Positions 31,478 to 40,157 of a DNA stretch of 40,186 nt are shown piece by piece. The stretch comes from an uncultured Oribacterium sp. (lineage in GTDB: Bacteria; Bacillota; Clostridia; Lachnospirales; Lachnospiraceae), in contig CAAGKO010000067.1 in the NCBI GenBank assembly GCA_900770445.1, forward strand, positions 1-40,186. The letters run 5' to 3'. Position 1 is the stretch's first letter. Each line of letters begins with the position of its first letter. Both the position numbers and the translations under genes were made by a program. Under the pieces are notes generated by a model. It did not search any database. It was not told where the DNA came from and saw only the letters and a list, made by a program, of their open reading frames with translations.

Positions 31478-34400
31478 ATGAAAAGACAGACAAGAAGAAT
31501 GAAAGACTTAGCCAAGAGAGGTCTTGTTGGCTTACTTACAGTCAGCATGTGCCTGTCAAACGTACAGGGTATCGCTTTCGCAGATAACCGCGTCGAGGTC
31601 GGCGGGGTCGAGGTCGACGGAAAGAAGGTCACTCTCAACCTGAACGGAGGCAGCCTGATGGAGGCGGCTCGCGCTGCGCTTGCGGATGCCAATGTTTACG
31701 ACGATACGTATATCGCGGTCAGCAAGGATGCGAAGACCCAGGCGGCGTACCGCGCCCTGACCGATGGTTCGAATCCGCTCTACGAGCTGGCGCTTTTCTC
31801 TGACGGAGAGCTGCAGGCACTCGAGGATGCGGGTGTCGAGATCGTCGCCCTGATTCAGATGGATCAGAAGCAGGCCGAGGCCGCTGGAAATCTCGCACCG
31901 GCGACGGCGAGTGAAATCGAGCGCTCGAGTACGAAGGTCGAGTTCTTCGATCCGTCGAAGGACGAAGGAAAGGAAATCCTGCTCTATCAGCCGGATTCCC
32001 TCTTCGCAGGCTTCTACGATCAGTTCTCGAATCAGCTGATGAACGCAAGCGAGAAGGAGATCGTATCCGCGGATCCGAGCACCTACGAGCTGAGCGGTGA
32101 TGAGAAGCTTACCTTCTTATTTATAAATCATGCAGATGCCGGACGCACCTTCAACCTCGAGCTGAACGGCGAGTCCCTCGAGAAGGGCATCAAGGTCGCG
32201 AAGGCCGAGAGCGTCATCAAGGGCGTGATGAGCACCCTCGATGTGAGCGGCATCGATGAGACCCTCGAGACCCCGGCACCGGAGACCTCCGCAGCGACGG
32301 AGACCGGCGCAACCGTGACCGAGCCTTCCACGGAAGCCGCAGCGCAGCCGTCCACTGATACCGCGATCGAGCCGAGCACAGAGGCGAGCGGGATTGCAGG
32401 CGAGTCTATCGTGATCCTTCCGGAGACCGGTGCGACATCCGAGAGTGCCGAGATCGAGACCTCCGCAGCAGCGGAGACCGGCGGAGCCGCGCAGCCGACA
32501 GACGTCGCGGCCAATGCTGGGACCGGGCTCCCGGCGGAAGGACAGACATCCACAGAAAACACCGAGCAGCCGGCAGCAGAAAATACAGGCATCGTTGAAA
32601 CCGCAAAGGACGTCATCGAGACCATCGCAGAGAATGTGAATGCGACGATGATGAAGATCGAGCGCAGACTTGGCGTCATCCGTGCAGAAGCGGCAGAGAA
32701 CGACGACGAGAACGTCGTAGAAACCCCGAAGGCAGACGAAGCCCCGAAGGCAGAGGAAACTCCGAAGACCGAGGGAACACCGTCATCAGGCACTGAGAAC
32801 GAAGCTCCGAAGCCGGAAGAGACCCCGGCAGCGGGCACCGGAATTGAAACTCCGAAGCCGGAAGAGACTCCGGCAGCAGGTACCGAGAACGAAACTCCGA
32901 AGCCGGAAGAGACCCCGGCAGCAGGTACCGAGAACGAAGCCCCGAAGCTGGAAGAGACTCCGGCAGCGGGTACCGGAATCGAAGCACCGAAGACCGAGGA
33001 AACCACGGCAGCGGCAGCGATCGAAACCACCGCAGCCGTGAAGACCGATATGGACATCGCACTCGAGAACGATCGGAAGGACCTCCTGAAGGAGACCAGA
33101 GCCGCCGACCTCGTGGATGGCTCCGTAGCCAGCGCACGTGTCCTCCAGTACACCCTCGATGACCTCTCGAAGTCCTTCTGGTCCGCAGAGATCACCGACC
33201 GTTACGAAGTCAATGTATTCGCAGAGGATACCGCATTTACCGAGAGCGTCAAGCTCGAACTCAAGGAACTCGCGAAGCCGGAAGAAGCGGCTGCAGGCGA
33301 AGATACACTGAATGAAAAGCAGGTAGAGGCGCTGAAGGCAGAGGGTTCTTATAAGAATTCCCGTTCGCTCGACATCCGCTTCGTCAATGCGAGTGGCGTA
33401 GATGTGGAACCGGCCAGTGCTGTTAAGGTAAGAATCAAGGTTTACAAGAACGCACTTCCGGAAGATGCAGACATCAGCACCATGGCGATCAAGCATCTGG
33501 CAGAAAAGGAAGAGGGCATCCGGGTGGATACCGTCGCCGAGTACCAGGAAGATACACAGAAAAACCTGGGCAGCATTCAGCCGATGGATGCAGAGGGCAA
33601 GGTCACCACATTAAGTGAGGATGAAAATGCTGAAAACACAGAAGCAACCGTAGCGTCCACAGGAAGCTTACCAGAAGATGTAGACAGCGTTGAATCGACG
33701 TTTAAGGTTGAAAGCTTCTCCGCATTTACGATCACCTGGGGCGTAAATACAGCAGCAGGCGTAATCGTTCATTATGTAGACGAAAACGGTAAGCCGGTCC
33801 TGGATATTCCGAAGTCCGAAATGACATTCAGAGAAGATCTGATCGGTAAAACAACGGATATCAACGAATATCAGGGTGGTGTCAGCGGATATGAGTTCGT
33901 GAACGCGAAGCTGTTCCCTGCGGGAAGTGAATTCGATGCGAATGGCGGAACGCTCGTAGCTGCTGTGAAGTCAGATGCAGAGGATGAAAAGAACGTGGTA
34001 TTCTACGATTCCGATGCTGAAGAGATAAAGAAAGAGAGCAGTACGGCGAATAGCTCCGGACGAAGAATGGCGCGTGCGGTCAGTACGAAGGAAACAAATA
34101 AGCAGGAGCTCTATCTGGTTTATCGTCCGCAGGTGGTACCGGTCGGTGGCGAAGAAAAGCCATTACAGCTTACAGATCCGGATACAAGGAAGTTCTTAAC
34201 AGACAATAAAGATGGAACATACGACCTGACCCTCAGCGTAACAGGTAAGTCCGTTGCATCCAGCGGAAAGACGAAGGCAAACGTAGTTATCGTATTCGAC
34301 TCCTCAGGAAGTATGGGCTATACAGAAGAAATCTTTACTCCGACAGACGATAACTCAGGTGATCAATACGGATTGGTCAATGGTAGATATAAATATTTAT

Positions 34401-36802
34401 ATAGACGCGATGGCAAATGGCAATATTGGAATGGATGGAAATTTAAGAATTACACCGGCACCAGATATAAATACAAAGAGGGTACCAGATTAGAAGTGGC
34501 CAAGCAGGCTGTAAACTCACTGGCTCAAACGCTACTTGCTAATAATACAAAGGAAAACAATGATGTCATCGAAATCGCGCTTATTGACTTTGATACAAAC
34601 GTAAACTCTACTACTGGTAAATATATAGATTATTCAAGTTTTACGAATCAAGTAAATAGCATAGAAGCTGTTGGAGGTACAAACTGGGAAGCGGCTTTAA
34701 AGGCTGCAAATGAGTATGATTTTCAAGATTCCGATCCGGTTTATGTGATATTCGTATCGGATGGAAATCCGACTTATAGAACCAGTAAAAACGGACATAA
34801 CGATAAATATAATAGGCAGGATAAAGTATATGGAACGGGTAGTTCTGATCCGTATGGATATAATCTTGAAGCAGCTCAAACACAGGCAGACAATATCATA
34901 GGTAGTAATAAACACTTGTACATGGTTGGCGCATTTGGTGATGCGACGAACATGAGAAACCTGAATTCTAGCGGCGGCAAGTATTATGACGCTACGAATC
35001 ATGCAGCATTAAATAATGCTTTTACGGATATCATTCAGGATATTCAGAAAGACCTGAAGTATATTGCAGTTTCAATCACCGATGGCATTACCGGTCTGAC
35101 TTCAAAGGAAGCCATTAAGGGAAAAGCAGATGCTTTCACATATAATGTGACTGGATCAGAACTTTCAGAAGCAGAGCGTAAAGACGAGTTAGAAAAAATT
35201 GGTAAGGCACATTATGATGAAACATCGCAGTCAGTGGTATGGAACCTAGGAAAGGATTACAAACTGATCCCTGGTGCGACCTACTCTGTAAGCTTCACCG
35301 TATGGCCTACACAAGAAGCATATGATGTTATCGCCGATTTGAACAATGGCAAAACAACGTGGGAGGAAGTTCAGGATAAATATCATGATCAGTTTGAACG
35401 GACAGTCACAGAGCCTTATTCCTATTCGCTTCGGACCAACACCTCTGCATCGGTAAGCTACAAAACGATCGAAACAACGGATGGTATTGATGGTACGGCA
35501 TCGGCTGAGAAGACCGGAAGTATTCAGGAAAAGCCATCGATGCCACTGGTAAGTGCGAAAATGACCGTCCAGAAGATCTGGGAGGACAGCATTGACAGTG
35601 AAAACCGACCGGAAAGCATCGACCTCTATGTAATCAAGGATAACGATACAGCAAATCCATACAAAAAGATCACACTGACGAATCCGACAGATAGCAGTGA
35701 TACCTGGACCGAGAGCATTTATATCGCACCTGGTTTAAAGGTGGACGGTACGATTCTTGAAAAAGGACACGATTATACACTGACAGAGTCGGCGAAAAAT
35801 GCTGATTGTTATGAATTTGAAACCGAAACAGTTCATCCGATGCTTGATAATTCCAATGTTCATATCACCTACGGTGGAGACGGGGACAGCATCATCACTG
35901 CAACCAATAAACGGAGAGGAGATATCGAGATACGGAAGAACGTCGTTGACCTGAGTGGCACGGATATCAGCACAGATAACATCGTGAAGCATATTCCGTT
36001 TGAATTCACATTACAGAAACTGGCACTTCCGAATGGACAGAAAGATGTAAGTGCACAGCTCTACAACATTTCTTATGACAAAGCTACAGGTGTTAAAGTT
36101 GAGACGCTTGAAAACCAATTTACAGTGGCAGAGGGAGACAAATTTAGTATTACTACCAGCCAGAAGGTAAAGCTTCTGAATGTGCCGATCGGTACGGAGT
36201 ATGAAATCGTAGAGACAGAAAAGCCTGGATATGTGCTTTATACAAAAACCCCAGGTACTTCTGGAACGACCGCAGCGGATACAAACTATGTCGCTCAGTT
36301 TACCAATAAGATGACATCGATGGATATCACTTTCCTGAAAGCCAGCAAGACGGATCCGAGTCAGCATCTGTATGGCGTAAAGCTGCAGATCACGAGAAAC
36401 GTAAATGGAAAAGAGCAGCCAGTCGTTATCACAGATAAGACGGATGATACATATGGCTACTTCGTAATTACGGAGACGATGAAGGAAACAGGCATGATTC
36501 TTCCGCTCACGGATGGCGAATACACTGTAAAGGAAGTGCAGGCACCGGATGGATATCAGTTACTTACAGATGCCTTCCACTTTACGATTCAGAGTGGAAA
36601 AGTGAGGTTTACTGATCTGGATGATGTAAAGTTTACGGCAAAAGGTAACACATTTACCGTCCTGAATACACCGGGCATCGCTCTTCCGGAGACCGGCGGC
36701 ATGGGCACACTGATGACGACGATGAGCGGTATGGCACTCATGCTGATCGCTTTGGGATATCTCGTCCTCGCGAAACGCAGGGAGAAAGGAGGTTTGAATT
36801 AA
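31478..36802 (+). CDS. LPETG-anchored pilus tip adhesin with VWA domain
   Basis: A 1774-residue surface protein leading pilus locus 2. Order: signal peptide; N-terminal module (to about 750) homologous to the locus 1 adhesin but carrying five 15-residue Pro/Glu/Ala repeats; a MucBP-like segment (VIVHYVDENGKPV); a VWA domain (about 930-1200) with MIDAS motif DSSGS at 941-945, indicating metal-dependent ligand binding; Cna-B-type domains (from about 1360, 1480 and 1613); YTVKEVQAPDGYQLL; LPETG at 1736-1740; hydrophobic helix and AKRREKG tail. VWA proteins are typical tip adhesins of sortase pili. The leader GGAGGAGCAATG matches locus 1. The VWA part is AT-rich relative to the N-terminal module. 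Ligand unknown. Confidence 0.9.
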   Translation: MKRQTRRMKDLAKRGLVGLLTVSMCLSNVQGIAFADNRVEVGGVEVDGKKVTLNLNGGSLMEAARAALADANVYDDTYIAVSKDAKTQAAYRALTDGSNPLYELALFSDGELQALEDAGVEIVALIQMDQKQAEAAGNLAPATASEIERSSTKVEFFDPSKDEGKEILLYQPDSLFAGFYDQFSNQLMNASEKEIVSADPSTYELSGDEKLTFLFINHADAGRTFNLELNGESLEKGIKVAKAESVIKGVMSTLDVSGIDETLETPAPETSAATETGATVTEPSTEAAAQPSTDTAIEPSTEASGIAGESIVILPETGATSESAEIETSAAAETGGAAQPTDVAANAGTGLPAEGQTSTENTEQPAAENTGIVETAKDVIETIAENVNATMMKIERRLGVIRAEAAENDDENVVETPKADEAPKAEETPKTEGTPSSGTENEAPKPEETPAAGTGIETPKPEETPAAGTENETPKPEETPAAGTENEAPKLEETPAAGTGIEAPKTEETTAAAAIETTAAVKTDMDIALENDRKDLLKETRAADLVDGSVASARVLQYTLDDLSKSFWSAEITDRYEVNVFAEDTAFTESVKLELKELAKPEEAAAGEDTLNEKQVEALKAEGSYKNSRSLDIRFVNASGVDVEPASAVKVRIKVYKNALPEDADISTMAIKHLAEKEEGIRVDTVAEYQEDTQKNLGSIQPMDAEGKVTTLSEDENAENTEATVASTGSLPEDVDSVESTFKVESFSAFTITWGVNTAAGVIVHYVDENGKPVLDIPKSEMTFREDLIGKTTDINEYQGGVSGYEFVNAKLFPAGSEFDANGGTLVAAVKSDAEDEKNVVFYDSDAEEIKKESSTANSSGRRMARAVSTKETNKQELYLVYRPQVVPVGGEEKPLQLTDPDTRKFLTDNKDGTYDLTLSVTGKSVASSGKTKANVVIVFDSSGSMGYTEEIFTPTDDNSGDQYGLVNGRYKYLYRRDGKWQYWNGWKFKNYTGTRYKYKEGTRLEVAKQAVNSLAQTLLANNTKENNDVIEIALIDFDTNVNSTTGKYIDYSSFTNQVNSIEAVGGTNWEAALKAANEYDFQDSDPVYVIFVSDGNPTYRTSKNGHNDKYNRQDKVYGTGSSDPYGYNLEAAQTQADNIIGSNKHLYMVGAFGDATNMRNLNSSGGKYYDATNHAALNNAFTDIIQDIQKDLKYIAVSITDGITGLTSKEAIKGKADAFTYNVTGSELSEAERKDELEKIGKAHYDETSQSVVWNLGKDYKLIPGATYSVSFTVWPTQEAYDVIADLNNGKTTWEEVQDKYHDQFERTVTEPYSYSLRTNTSASVSYKTIETTDGIDGTASAEKTGSIQEKPSMPLVSAKMTVQKIWEDSIDSENRPESIDLYVIKDNDTANPYKKITLTNPTDSSDTWTESIYIAPGLKVDGTILEKGHDYTLTESAKNADCYEFETETVHPMLDNSNVHITYGGDGDSIITATNKRRGDIEIRKNVVDLSGTDISTDNIVKHIPFEFTLQKLALPNGQKDVSAQLYNISYDKATGVKVETLENQFTVAEGDKFSITTSQKVKLLNVPIGTEYEIVETEKPGYVLYTKTPGTSGTTAADTNYVAQFTNKMTSMDITFLKASKTDPSQHLYGVKLQITRNVNGKEQPVVITDKTDDTYGYFVITETMKETGMILPLTDGEYTVKEVQAPDGYQLLTDAFHFTIQSGKVRFTDLDDVKFTAKGNTFTVLNTPGIALPETGGMGTLMTTMSGMALMLIALGYLVLAKRREKGGLN
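32789..33013 (+). repeat. Five in-frame 45-bp repeats in the VWA adhesin
   Basis: Units begin at 32789, 32834, 32879, 32924 and 32969 and each encodes about GTENEAPKPEETPAA. Near-identical DNA suggests recent slippage, and the Pro-rich segment would set the length of a flexible spacer. The locus 1 adhesin lacks it. Confidence 0.9.
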
Positions 36803-36863
36803 CATTGAAACCTCTACACTGGAGAACTGAAGCGCCAGGCAGAATATGAACTAACATGAATTT

Positions 36864-36926
36864 TTCTCTCCTCCGGCGGGGACCGGAGGAGAGAATCAAA
36901 AAGAACCATCTGTGGTTTAAACAGAA
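36864..36926 (+). promoter_or_regulatory. Strong hairpin plus conserved small hairpin before backbone pilin 2
   Basis: TTCTCTCCTCCGG (36864-36876) pairs perfectly with CCGGAGGAGAGAA (36883-36895) around CGGGGA. No T run follows, so it is not a terminator on this strand. It could be a stability or processing hairpin separating adhesin and pilin mRNA. The CCATCTGTGG...AAACAGAA element (36906-36926) shared with locus 1 follows directly. Confidence 0.5.
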
Positions 36927-36974
36927 GAACGAACACCGCATCGTGTCCGAAGAGGGCAGAGAAAGGGAGAGATA

Positions 36975-38477
36975 ATGAAAAAGTTCAAGAAGATTTTCGC
37001 AGCAATCGCAGCAAGCGCACTCGTTGCAGCGATGTCTTTCACCTCGATGGCTGCTGCAAGCATTACCATTGACAGTGGATTAAAAGCAGGTGAAGGAACT
37101 GAAACAACAAAATATACTTACTACCAGATGTTAAAGGCAAGTGTTTCTGGCGATAATGTTGCATACTATGTAGAAAATGAGGATCTTAAGAATGCAATTG
37201 CAGGTCTTAAGTCTGACCTTAATGATGATGGAAAAGCAGACGAAGCCCTTTTTACAGTTAGTGGTAAAACGGTAGTTGGTAATAGATGGAATGTAATTCC
37301 TAGTGATGATTTAAAAAAATTGATTAGTACTAACAGTGATAAAGCTGCGAAGAAATTAGCTACTGCTTTTAAGACAATTAAAGATAAAGCTATAGTAAAG
37401 GATGATTTCGATAGAGGAGCTAATGGAACCGGACCTGCTACTGCTACTAACCTTACAGAAGGATATTATCTTATTGAATCATCGTTAGGTACAGTGCTTG
37501 CTATAAATACAGTTGGCAATGATAATATTACTATTAAGGAGAAAAATACTTATCCAACATTAACAAAGACTGGAAGCACAAGCACCGCTAGCTATGGAGA
37601 GGAAATCACTTATACAGTAGTTGTTGGGATTCCAGCAAGTGTAGATCAGGAACCAATCACAATTATCGATACTATGACCAAGGGACTTACACCGGTTACA
37701 AAGACCGTTGAAAGTAAAAATGTCCTTGATGTCAAGGCAGTGGTAAAAGGAACTGAAAATGTAGTAAATGTTACTGCATCGGAGGCTACTACAGATGCTG
37801 ACGGTAAGCAGGCGATTACAATTACAATTCCGGCTAATGTAGTTAAGAGTAATGCAGGAAAAGATATTGAATTAACTTATATGGCTACTCTTAACAAAGA
37901 TGCAGTAAAGAATGATGCTGAGAAAAATACTGCGGTTCTTCATTATGCAGATTATATCAGCACGGAAAAGTTTGCCGAAGTTACAACTTATGGCTTTACG
38001 CTTACAAAGATGGCAGAAAATACTGCAAAAGAAGCAGTCGATATCGATGCGACAGCAGGCGATGCACAGTTCTCACTTTGGAAATCAGAATCTTCCGTAA
38101 AGGCTGAAGATCAAATTGGCATTGTTGTAAAGAACGGGAACACTAATACCTATCGTGTTGCAACTGCAGGTGAAACTTCAGTGTCAATTTGTGCAGGTGG
38201 TTCTACTGGACATAAAGTAGCTACTATTGAGGGCCTTGCAGCAGGAACATATTATCTTCAGGAAGACGAAGCACCTAAGGGATATAATAAGTTAGAGAGC
38301 AGAGTGAAAATCACAGTTACGGCTGATGATAAATCGGCAAAAGATTTTCTTGTATTAAATAAAGTCGGTATTCAGCTTCCTTCCACTGGTGGTATGGGTA
38401 CGGTAGCATTCGCAGTGGTCGGCCTGATCGTGATGGCTGGTGCAGCGGTTACCCTCATCATCAAGAAGAGAGCATAA
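36975..38477 (+). CDS. Major (backbone) pilin of locus 2, LPSTG-anchored
   Basis: The 500-residue paralogue of the locus 1 shaft pilin. The signal peptide (to about 28, FTSMAA) is almost identical. A probable pilin-motif lysine lies in KNTYPTLTK, matching KNVYPTITK of the first pilin. Cna-B-type folds follow, with an E-box-like TYYLQEDEAPKGYNKL. LPSTG is at 468-472 with the same membrane helix and KKRA end. GGGAGAG precedes ATG 36975. The central coding region is strongly AT-rich and differs from the first pilin, whereas the first 25 and last 40 codons are conserved in DNA. No sortase gene follows, only a stub. Confidence 0.9.
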   Translation: MKKFKKIFAAIAASALVAAMSFTSMAAASITIDSGLKAGEGTETTKYTYYQMLKASVSGDNVAYYVENEDLKNAIAGLKSDLNDDGKADEALFTVSGKTVVGNRWNVIPSDDLKKLISTNSDKAAKKLATAFKTIKDKAIVKDDFDRGANGTGPATATNLTEGYYLIESSLGTVLAINTVGNDNITIKEKNTYPTLTKTGSTSTASYGEEITYTVVVGIPASVDQEPITIIDTMTKGLTPVTKTVESKNVLDVKAVVKGTENVVNVTASEATTDADGKQAITITIPANVVKSNAGKDIELTYMATLNKDAVKNDAEKNTAVLHYADYISTEKFAEVTTYGFTLTKMAENTAKEAVDIDATAGDAQFSLWKSESSVKAEDQIGIVVKNGNTNTYRVATAGETSVSICAGGSTGHKVATIEGLAAGTYYLQEDEAPKGYNKLESRVKITVTADDKSAKDFLVLNKVGIQLPSTGGMGTVAFAVVGLIVMAGAAVTLIIKKRA

Positions 38478-38529
38478 GTAAGTACACGAAATCTTTTAAA
38501 CGACGGTCATATCTCTCAAATGTATGATA

Positions 38530-38600
38530 CCGGGTGCTTGACATCCGGGAGTAGCTCAGGAACCAGGTCCCGGTTCCTGGGACTCTCCGGGACGTGAAAC
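38530..38600 (+). ncRNA. 71-nt structured intergenic RNA element, copy 2
   Basis: Hairpin 1 is CCGGGTG (38530-38536), loop CTTGA, CATCCGG. Hairpin 2 is AGGAACC (38558-38564), loop AGGTCCC, GGTTCCT (38572-38578). Against copy 1, a G-C pair has become A-U, a G-U has become G-C, and in hairpin 1 a U-G has become C-G and an A-U a G-U. All keep pairing. The tail GGGACTCTCCGGGACGTGAAAC is unchanged although the sortase gene it preceded is gone. Confidence 0.6.
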
Positions 38601-38613
38601 ATTTCCCGAAACG

Positions 38614-38754
38614 AGAAAGATTCAGAAGTACATCCCGTTTGCGGTGATGGGCGTCGCGGTGATGGGCGTCGCGGTGCTGATGCCGTCGAAGAAGAAGGAT
38701 GAGCACAGGAGTAAGGAATCGGGTGAAGCAGATGATGAAAACAAGACGAATTAA
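38614..38754 (+). pseudogene. Sortase C remnant: only the C-terminal tail is left
   Basis: The frame ending at TAA 38752-38754 reads RKIQKYIPFAVMGVAV...LMPSKKK and ends ADDENKTN, matching the last membrane helix and tail of the locus 1 sortase (KIQKYIPFAVMGVAVLFLIALLMPSKK...DDESKTN). About 750 bp, including the start and all catalytic residues, is missing between the RNA element and this tail. A 15-bp tandem duplication (38641-38655 and 38656-38670) changes the helix. It has no usable start. The remnant survives probably because it holds the leader of the next gene. Confidence 0.88.
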
Positions 38755-39985
38755 AAAATGGCTGATGGGAATCACGACAGTGGCACTTCTCGCGATGCAG
38801 ACAGTAACAGCCTTTGCGTCTGTCGAGAGCTATAACGCAGACAAGCCCGGGAGCATCACGATTACGCCGGGGTATCAGGAAAGCGAGGACTCGGTAGCGA
38901 AAGTAATTCCCGCCGATGAGGCCGGGACCTATACGCTGTACCGTGTCGGTGATGTGGTCGGCGGAAGCTCCGTTACGGAGTTCACCCTGGCACCGGACTT
39001 CAAGGGCAGCGGTGTAAAGTTCGATCGTGAGAGCCTGAACTCAGCGGAGCTGCCGAAGACGCTCGCGAAATACGCAGAGGAGCACAGCAGCATCGCAGCC
39101 ATCAAGGATGACATCACATCGGGGAAGACGGTTGGCGGCCTCAAGGTCGGACTGTACCTCGTGAAGCAGAAGACCGTGCACGCCGCATGGCACAGCTTCC
39201 TGCCGTTCCTGGTGATCCTGCCGAAGGTCTCCGAGGAAAGTTACGAGTATAATGTGGTGGCGATGCCGAAGACCTGGAAGCTCACGCCGGTGAAGCTGGA
39301 TCCGCCGGTACGCAAGCTCATCACGGATCAGCACGGAAACAGCATCACGAGTGACGAGAAGTTCGAGTTCGTGATGACGCCGAGTGCCGGTGCGCCGATG
39401 CCGGAGGGCACTGCAGCAGGCACGCCGAAGACGGCGACGGCAGGCGCAGGTGGTGTCGAGTTCGGCGAGATCAGCTACACGACAGTGGGCGGTCCGTATG
39501 TATATACCTTTACCGAGAAGGCCGGCAGCAGCTCCCGCTGGACTTATGATAACTCCGTCTACACGATGACCGTAAATGTCATCCGGAACGCGGACGACGA
39601 GCTCGAGGCCCAGAAGACCATCACGAAGAACGGTGCGGAAGTGAGCATCGTGGAGTTTAAGAACAGCTACCGGAAGAGCAGCGGCGGTGGCGGAGGATCT
39701 TCCTCTGGTGGAGGCCCGAAGGGCGATCCGAGTACGGATCCGAACGGCCCGACCGGAAAGCCGACCGTAGAGCCGGAAGGTGAAGTAGGACGAGTTCTCG
39801 GTGCTGTACGAGATAAACTCGCAGATACGCCGGTCGGCAGAGTCCTCGGCGCATCCCGCAGAGCGAAGACCGGTGACGAGAGCAGCATGCGCACCTACGG
39901 CGCTGTATTCGGCGGAGCGGTCGTACTCCTCGCCGCATGGAGCGTGACCTATAAGAAGAAAAAGAGACACACGAACGAAGCGTGA
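38732..39985 (+). CDS. FctA/Spy0128-like pilin of locus 2 with AKTGD sorting signal
   Basis: The 417-residue paralogue of the locus 1 pilin, with a signal peptide to about 30, a pilin-type first domain, a Spy0128-like isopeptide domain, a Gly/Ser/Pro stalk, AKTGDE and a membrane helix with KKKKR. From PPVRKLITD onward the two genes are almost identical even at DNA level, while the first 170 codons have diverged. I place the start at ATG 38732 (or 38735) by homology with 13919. An in-frame ATG at 38699 is possible and would add 11 residues. It overlaps the sortase remnant and probably inherited its translation signals from it. Confidence 0.85.
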   Translation: MMKTRRIKKWLMGITTVALLAMQTVTAFASVESYNADKPGSITITPGYQESEDSVAKVIPADEAGTYTLYRVGDVVGGSSVTEFTLAPDFKGSGVKFDRESLNSAELPKTLAKYAEEHSSIAAIKDDITSGKTVGGLKVGLYLVKQKTVHAAWHSFLPFLVILPKVSEESYEYNVVAMPKTWKLTPVKLDPPVRKLITDQHGNSITSDEKFEFVMTPSAGAPMPEGTAAGTPKTATAGAGGVEFGEISYTTVGGPYVYTFTEKAGSSSRWTYDNSVYTMTVNVIRNADDELEAQKTITKNGAEVSIVEFKNSYRKSSGGGGGSSSGGGPKGDPSTDPNGPTGKPTVEPEGEVGRVLGAVRDKLADTPVGRVLGASRRAKTGDESSMRTYGAVFGGAVVLLAAWSVTYKKKKRHTNEA

Positions 39986-40002
39986 TATGTGGAGGAAACA
40001 GA

Positions 40003-40038
40003 ATGGCATACACGAAGCGTAACGAACAGACGAAATAG
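40003..40038 (+). CDS. Possible 11-residue ORF with strong ribosome binding site
   Basis: GTGGAGG (39989-39995) stands 7 bases before ATG 40003; the frame reads MAYTKRNEQTK and stops. It is too short to assign. It may be a leader peptide or the remains of a gene cut by recombination. Locus 1 has nothing equivalent. Confidence 0.2.
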   Translation: MAYTKRNEQTK

Positions 40039-40051
40039 AAATGAATTTGAA

Positions 40052-40121
40052 GGGATCATCAAACTTTTTGAGGGTTTGTCGATCTTGGGATCATCAAACT
40101 TTTTGAGGGTTTGTCGATCTT
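40052..40121. repeat. Perfect 35-bp tandem duplication
   Basis: Bases 40052-40086 are repeated exactly at 40087-40121. Each copy has a small inverted repeat (CAAAC/GTTTG) and a TTTTTGAGGG motif that recurs further on. Confidence 0.9.
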
Positions 40122-40126
40122 GTTGA

Positions 40127-40157
40127 GGGGCGGACTTGAGGGTCTGCCCCTTATTTT
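40127..40157 (+). terminator. Terminator of pilus locus 2
   Basis: GGGGCGGAC (40127-40135) pairs with GTCTGCCCC (40142-40150) around TTGAGG, followed by TTATTTT. Confidence 0.85.
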
